Assembly: GCA_015501075.1 (NCBI GenBank)
Contig: JADNYJ010000047.1
Coordinates: 62,001 to 126,000 of the forward strand
Source of the DNA: Gymnopilus junonius
Lineage: Eukaryota; Basidiomycota; Agaricomycetes; Agaricales; Galerinaceae
Direction: 5' to 3'
Length of the DNA: 64,000 nt
The translations under genes and the position numbers were made by a program. Under the pieces are notes generated by a model. It was not told where the DNA came from. It searched no databases and worked only from the letters and a program-made list of their open reading frames with translations. Shown one piece after another: positions 58,044 to 64,000 of the stretch; within the stretch, counting starts at the first letter, position 1; each line of letters starts with the position of its first letter.

Positions 58044-61000
58044 CAGAGGGAAAACTTTTTTTTTTCACCTCTTTCGGTTTCTGGACTCTGGATCTTTGGT
58101 ACTCTGAATGCGATGTCACTGGCAAGCGCCCTTTATTTATGCAATTCCATCCCGTTGGCAGATATAGGTAATCACTTTCATTAAAACGGTTCAGTTCGTT
58201 AGCACTTTCACTTTCACGAACGTGTATTCCTGTTGATTACAATACCAGAGCGTTTCTCCGAAATTTGTCCCCTATCTTTGATGCAAAGTCGGAAATTATG
58301 TGCTTCATGTCCAACCGATAGCATGGTATGTGAAGTCTTGGGGTACCTATAAATACGTCCTGCCGTTTGCTCATGCCTATCTTAGTCTGTGGAAGATTCC
58401 TTGAATCTAGCTCATATTCAGAATATTTTTCCTGGTCTCCGCAGCGAGCATACATTTCGAACAGGTGAAGGGTCTAATTGTCAGAAGAAAGGATGAGAGC
58501 TTGGTATTTGCTTAGTACGTACAAATTTATCCTTCAAAGAAGTTCGAACATTACTAGGTTCAATCTCCAGAATTTGACGTTATTAATGAGCATTCAATGA
58601 AGCGGGGGCAAATGAAAAGAAATATTCACTTCATTACACTGTAGCGTTAGTACAGTTAATTGCGGCTTACGGTGACGGAAAGTCAGGGCGGCCCGCTTTG
58701 GTATCCCCTTTGCTCACTTGACCTTTCCATCTTCATATTATTGTTGAAATACGGCTTGAGCTTTTGAGGGAAGTACAGCAAATTCCGGGAACCGTCTTTG
58801 GTCGTTCCTGTTAAATCGGATTATCAGTTGAGGTTTGTCCACTGAGCCATCATGATTGCTCTCTTGCTGAACTCAAAAATAGAATCGAGAGCTTTGAAGC
58901 AAGGGCCCTTTTGCCCATATTCAGCGACGTGCTCAGGAACGTGCTGCCGCAGATTCTGCTACCATCTAAGTGCTATCTCTGCACAAGAGACGTTGCAGAC
59001 TCGCAGGACTTAAAAAGGAAAATAGGAATCTGGTTTGCGTTGATAGAAGGGAGGGGCACAATATATTCCAAGCACGGCATTCAAATTTTAAGTAAGTATA
59101 CCAAAGCCGAGAACAACGAGACCGATTTTCAAGCAAGGAAACTCTGCTGATTAACCTGGTCTAGCAATAGCCTAGTATGAAATTACTTGAGTATTTTCAA
59201 ACGGACCTGCTTGGCCATCGTACCAAAGTTGTGGCACGGAACGGCCGTTTTCGACCAAAGCTCGGAGTCCAGACCATAAGTAAATTGCGCAACAAGTCTC
59301 TCAGCAATTAGAGGGACGTGTTCCTTCGACACGCATGTTGCACAGGGATATGTCCACAACACACTGATTGGCGCAACGCAGATCCATCTGCTTCTCAGAA
59401 ATCTAATGATCGTCCCAGAAAGCCATTCTGCTGTCCCGCCAGTGCCACGGCTTCCATCGGAAGATGTTTGAGGCCTTTGCCGTGCTTGACAGAACAAGTC
59501 TTCGATGCGTGGGCTTGAGATTCTAGAGAAAAAGAAGATAGCCTGGATGGCGGAATACAAATTCCCAGCTGTGGACCCGAGCAGAATATGAAAGAAGGTG
59601 GTTCAGGAAGGCCGGAAGACCTTGGTGTGCTCCATGTAGGAATACGGTCCGCAAAATACCAATTAGCCTAATTCAGTTCACTCTCAGGTCGCTGGCTGTC
59701 GCTGGTCGTCCCAACTTGACTGTCGACCTTTTTGTCGCTCGACTCGGAGAGTCGACCGATGATCAAAGTTCGAGGTCCACACCGCCGCACCCGCCACAGC
59801 AAATACCAGTGTCGCATTTTCCTCCAGCGAAAAGGATGACCAGGTTCGTCCCAATCGGCATGTAGTAAATCTTTAAACATTCCAGGGGTACAATATTAGT
59901 GAAGGCCGTCTACTAGATGCGACGTTCGTGAATGGAAAGAGCTTCAAAACGCAGGAGCCACGAATTTCCTAAAGTTCCTTGTCAATACAGTACTAAGTAC
60001 TTCACACACTGCTCGCACACTACCTTCCGCGGACGAAAGAAAGGTTCAACCTGGAAGTAAAGATAGGGAATAGGGGGAGGACGAGTTAACGAATGGCATT
60101 AGCAGCAGCATCTGAAAGCCCTGCGTATGAACAAAGGAGGAAAAAATAACTGGAAATTAATCCTAAAATACCTTACGGTCTCAACAACGGACAGCTATAT
60201 GGAGGCAATTCACTTGGTATATTGTAGCAATTCAGGTCACTACGTTGGTTGATATGTAAATAACTATAACACTGCTACGTGTAATGTACACAGGGGGCAG
60301 GCTGGGAGAGGACAATAGATAGAACGATTTCGCCTTTGGTTTCTTCTCTTTTGGGGCTTGAAAACGCGCAAGCCCTTCGCGGCAGGCCCAATGGGTCTCG
60401 ATATACAGGGAGGAGAGGGGGGAAAAAGAAAAAAAGAGGTTTATGATGTTAGTGCTGGAAAATCAATGGAAAGGTGCGATGATAAAAACAATGGGTTTCT
60501 GTATGTCGAGAATGAGAGGCTGGTTAAGGGAAATGAGAAGACAAAAAAACCAAAAGAAAACGGGGAGGGACGATGGGAATTTCGACCAGTCAGTTGAATG
60601 TCGGTGGTCAGATGTTGAACGTTGACAGCGTGGTGTCGGCGGACACATTGCTTGTAGAAACAAGAATCGGATCCTAGATGTGGCCCAAAGGCTCAATGCA
60701 AGAGAAAGTCAACGAACTTGAGGGCCAATCGACGACGAGACACTGCAAATATATCATGCAGGGGAGAGAGAAGTGCAACAGGGCAGTTGAAAGCATCTTG
60801 AGAGCTAGAATGTCGAGGTCGTGAAATGGAGAAATGATGATTGCTGACGGAAATAATGGTGTGGAGTGAAATGCAATAGATGATGCTGCTGGAACGGAAA
60901 GGACGAGGGTGAGGTCGAAAGCATTGCGACAGAAGAAAAATATATGTTGGATGAGGAATTTTGGAAGGAAAAAATAGCATCTAAGTTAAGCAACTAAATG

Positions 61001-61314
61001 GAAAAGCGGGAGCAAATGAACCGCAATGAAGCTGAATGATGAACGTGTAACAATCGCGAAGGAAGGCCGTAGCGTTAGTCGTGGACAGGACAGTAGGAAA
61101 AGGGAAACAATGATATGCGACAAAGAGGAACCATGCGATGTATTTCAGTCCATGAATGGATTGGAAGTCCACTGGGAAGATGCGAAATAGAAATCCGGGG
61201 AGAAAGAAAGAAAAGCTACGATGCCCCGGCAGCCCAGCCGACAAGGCAAGGAAGAGCAGCAATGACAACGACGATCATCAGAAAAGCGACGAGAACTACA
61301 GCGGCGCACGACAA
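58044..61314. other. Long intergenic region, no supportable gene
   Basis: About 3.3 kb. Short frames (58911-59150, 59183-59560 minus, 60358-60597) have no recognisable motif. The last 0.9 kb is probably the 3' UTR of the GATA-factor gene. Confidence 0.45.
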
Positions 61315-64000
61315 TCAATGATAGGTGTAAGCGTCGACATACATCTGGGAGTGCAAGCTTCCACTGCCGCCGTCATTTTTGTCCTCAGGAAGAGCCATGG
61401 GTGGGTGCAGATAGGCTGAGAACAAGCTCTCCTGATCTTGGATGGACATGGGAGGATGCAGATAGTCCATAGGGGAGTCTTCGTTGGCAGAATTGGAGCT
61501 GCTGGTGGAGCTGCTGGTGCTGGTGCTGCTGGACACGTTGCTGTTGCTGTGGAAGATAACAGGCTCATTGTCTGCAGCCTGGGGCATCATAGGAGGGTGC
61601 CAGAATGTATTACCGGAACCGCGAAGAGCAGGGCCTGGGTTGATTGTCCCATTGCTGTTGTACGTGCTGAAGGGGAACTCCATCGAGGCGCGCTTGGAGT
61701 GAGAAGCGGATGACGAGACAGAGCTGAAGCTGTCCCCACTGTAGGAAGAGTACGAGACAGCGGACGAAGGAGGCTCAGATGCAGAGTCGGTACTCATACG
61801 CCTCCTCTTGGTCAAACGGGGACTCATAGCATCAGGCTCAGATGAATCGCCGGTCGAGAAAGGAAGAGCGTCCGCGTGGACCGTGCTGTACAACTGCGAG
61901 AGATAGTCCGGATGATACGGGCCGGGGAAGTTGGGCATGAAAGGATTGAAGATAGTCGGAGCCTGGTTGTTGTCAGACGTCGCACCCAATGCACCCATGA
62001 GCTCCGACGAAGAGGAGCTGGTGCGCATTTCGCTGTCGTCGGAGTAGTCATATGACATCTGGGTGGTCGAGTCGGGGGCGAGAGTTGGCGAAGTCTCGGG
62101 GACAGGAGATGTGCGGCGGCTTACGCCGGGGCTGGCGGAGGGTGTGTCTTCTGAAGCGCCAGGGCGGCGGGCGTCATGCCTCGAACGTTTACGAATGACA
62201 TCCGACTTCATGGAGATGGGGCGAGCGGAGCCATGAAGTTTGTAGTAGAGGCCACATCTGTCATAGATAATATTAAAATTTCAATGAGTCATCGCAAGAA
62301 ATAGGAAAGATGCATACGCATTGCAAACGGTCTTGCCCTCGTCATCCTTCCTCCAGAGAGGAGTCGCCGTTGTGTGGCAGTTGTAGCACTGGGCTGCTAC
62401 TGAAGAGGAACGAACTTGACGTTCAGTAAAGTTGGGAACGCTTTCGAGCACGCAACCGACTTACCCATGACGTCTGCAACCTCCTGGCGTGGAGCAGCTT
62501 GAGCACGGGTCTCTCCATGGGAGTTGCGCATGCTCTTAGGGCGAGGACGCTTGTGCTAAACAAAGAGGGTTGGATGTTAGCTCAGGGTATCAGAGTCACA
62601 GTAGATTATAAGGACGAACCAGCTTGCAATAAAGTCCGCATGCGTTGCAGTTCAGCTCGTCGTTTAGGCCTCTTCTCCAAAGAGGGGTGTGAGTAGCACC
62701 GCAATTGGAGCACTCAGCCTTGACACCTCCAGGAGCCGAGTTTCCAGAACCAGGACCACGCAGCACAGCAGGGTTGAGGCTCGTGGCAGTTGCCGAAGGT
62801 CCAGAAGAGCGCGTCGTTACCGACTGAGTGCGAAGTGTCAAGGTCGGGCGACCGGTGGGGGTGCTGGAGCGAGTGCCGTAAATCGAGTTAATGCGAGAGG
62901 GAGCCACAGTCTCCGGGAGAATTTCCTTGACTGCCTGTGAGACTGGAGGAAAGTTCTTGAAGACCGACGTCTTCCTCGCAGTGCTGGGGGCAGGGGAAAG
63001 CTGGTCAATGTCTTCTCCATCGCTCATATGAAGGCTCCTAGAATCTTCGTCGGCCGCAGGGGCGGAAGAAGCCACAGAGGCGAGGAAGAAGACGAAGGCG
63101 CAGTGGAGAAGTTGCGGGTGGCGAGCACCGCGATGGTGGGATTCACGGTGGCGGGAGAGGACTCGGCGGCAACGGATGTCATGACCACGTCCTGTTGCTG
63201 GCCTGCAGCAGAGGAAGTGGATTTGGAAGCCACAGCGGCTTCACTTCTTTCGGCAGCATTGGCGGCATGGGCAGCTGCAGTGTTGGAAGCGGCCTCAACG
63301 ATAGCAGAAGACCAGTCCGAGGAAGGGATGTCACTGTTGAAATCGTCATTAAATAGAATGTCGTCGAGCGGAAGCTCGATGGTGGGACGAGAAATGCTAA
63401 ATTGGTCATTACTTGCAGACGGGTTGAAGCCTTCACCGTAATTCATGCGGTTCGTCAACGTTGGAGTGGCGTAAAGAAGAGCAGATGGGTCGAAGCCGTT
63501 ATCGAATATACTGGGGAAATGGACAGACTGAACAACAGTAGTGGAAGTAGAAGTAGAAGATGCGGTGGTGGTGGCAGTGGCATTGCCTGAGTCATTTTCA
63601 GACATGGCTGCGTCCTGTTCCACCTGGCGAGCAGCGGAAGCACGGGTGCGCTTCCCAAACTCGGCCGAGGGCTTCGTGTCGGGCTTCTTGACCGGGGCAG
63701 CAGCGGAAGGCTGGGTGGGCTGGTCGACGCTAAAGGTGAACTGCATCCTCTTGATAGTACCGGGCTGGGCGTTCTGACTGGCCTCGCGGCTGCGCTCTTT
63801 TTCGGCAGCACGCTGTCGAATAAGGTCGGTGGAATGATTGCGTTTGAAATCGGGGGCCTCGAGCTCTTCGATGCTCCTGTTTCATGAAACAAGACAAAGG
63901 GGGTTCCGGTTATTAGGGCACAGGGTTATAAAGGGCGTCTAACGACGACAACGTACCGCCCTTTCTCCTTGTCGAGCTTGTCACCCATATGCTTGCTCAA
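61315..64000 (-). CDS. Two-finger GATA-type zinc-finger transcription factor (5' end beyond the window)
   Basis: From the right edge: LSKHMGDKLDKEKGR, an intron, then SIEELEAPDFKRNHSTDLIR and MQFTFSVDQPTQPS. A long Ser/Ala/Thr-rich region follows, with LPLDDILFNDDFNSDIPSSD as a possible acidic activation segment. Finger 1 is CSNCGATHTPLWRRGLNDEL to CNACGLYCKLHKRPRP. Finger 2 is CYNCHTTATPLWRKDDEGKT to CNACGLYYKLHGSARP (both C-x2-C-x17/18-C-x2-C). A basic SDVIRKRSRHD tail and a Ser-rich C-terminus ending VDAYTYH follow. The linker between fingers is only about 38 residues and lacks the Cys-rich block of iron regulators (Fep1/SreA). One base seems missing near 63085 (before ASVASSAPAADEDS). GATA factors bind HGATAR and control nitrogen, iron or light responses; which applies here is open. 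Confidence 0.88.

Overview
The window is nuclear DNA of a filamentous basidiomycete, most likely an Agaricomycete (mushroom-forming fungus, probably Agaricales). Reasons: genes are dense, on both strands, and cut by many 48-72 nt GT-AG introns; bacterial operon signals are absent; and the families present (F-box-like proteins with the LDxDILWxIF start, a divergent G-alpha with a large insert, a Tnp2-type DNA transposon, orphan multi-spanning membrane proteins) are typical of mushrooms. I could not search databases, so all names rest on motif recognition and hand-spliced translation.

Left third (1-25.4 kb): a 3' gene fragment; a DUF202 membrane protein divergent from the mitochondrial insertase OXA1; an F-box-like gene divergent from a Na+/H+ exchanger; a G-alpha subunit; a long empty stretch; two more F-box-like copies (one clearly a pseudogene); a DHHC palmitoyltransferase; a 183-bp MITE; and a PPR protein.

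Middle (25.6-48.2 kb): an SR-like RRM protein divergent from the PPR gene; a RING-CH membrane E3 ligase; the ADP/ATP carrier; an orphan multi-spanning membrane protein; a small secreted protein; a broken alpha/beta-hydrolase; a PP28-family phosphoprotein divergent from complex I subunit NDUFA6; an orphan membrane protein; a SET5-like methyltransferase; and a secreted M43 metalloprotease.

Right third (49.7-64 kb): a 6.9-kb Tnp2-type transposon with terminal inverted repeats and a 7-bp direct repeat, inserted about 150 bp upstream of the TATA box of an intact alpha/beta-hydrolase. That hydrolase is the paralogue of the broken copy 18 kb to the left. A two-finger GATA transcription factor then runs off the right edge.

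The genes do not form one pathway. Several are mitochondrial (OXA1, PPR, ADP/ATP carrier, NDUFA6) or membrane/signalling genes. The most striking whole-window observation is that many otherwise well-conserved genes need one or more single-base insertions, often in short homopolymers, to read through. This looks like uncorrected base-calling error rather than mass gene death, although F-box copy 2 and the left hydrolase carry extra lesions. No CRISPR array, rRNA or convincing tRNA was seen.
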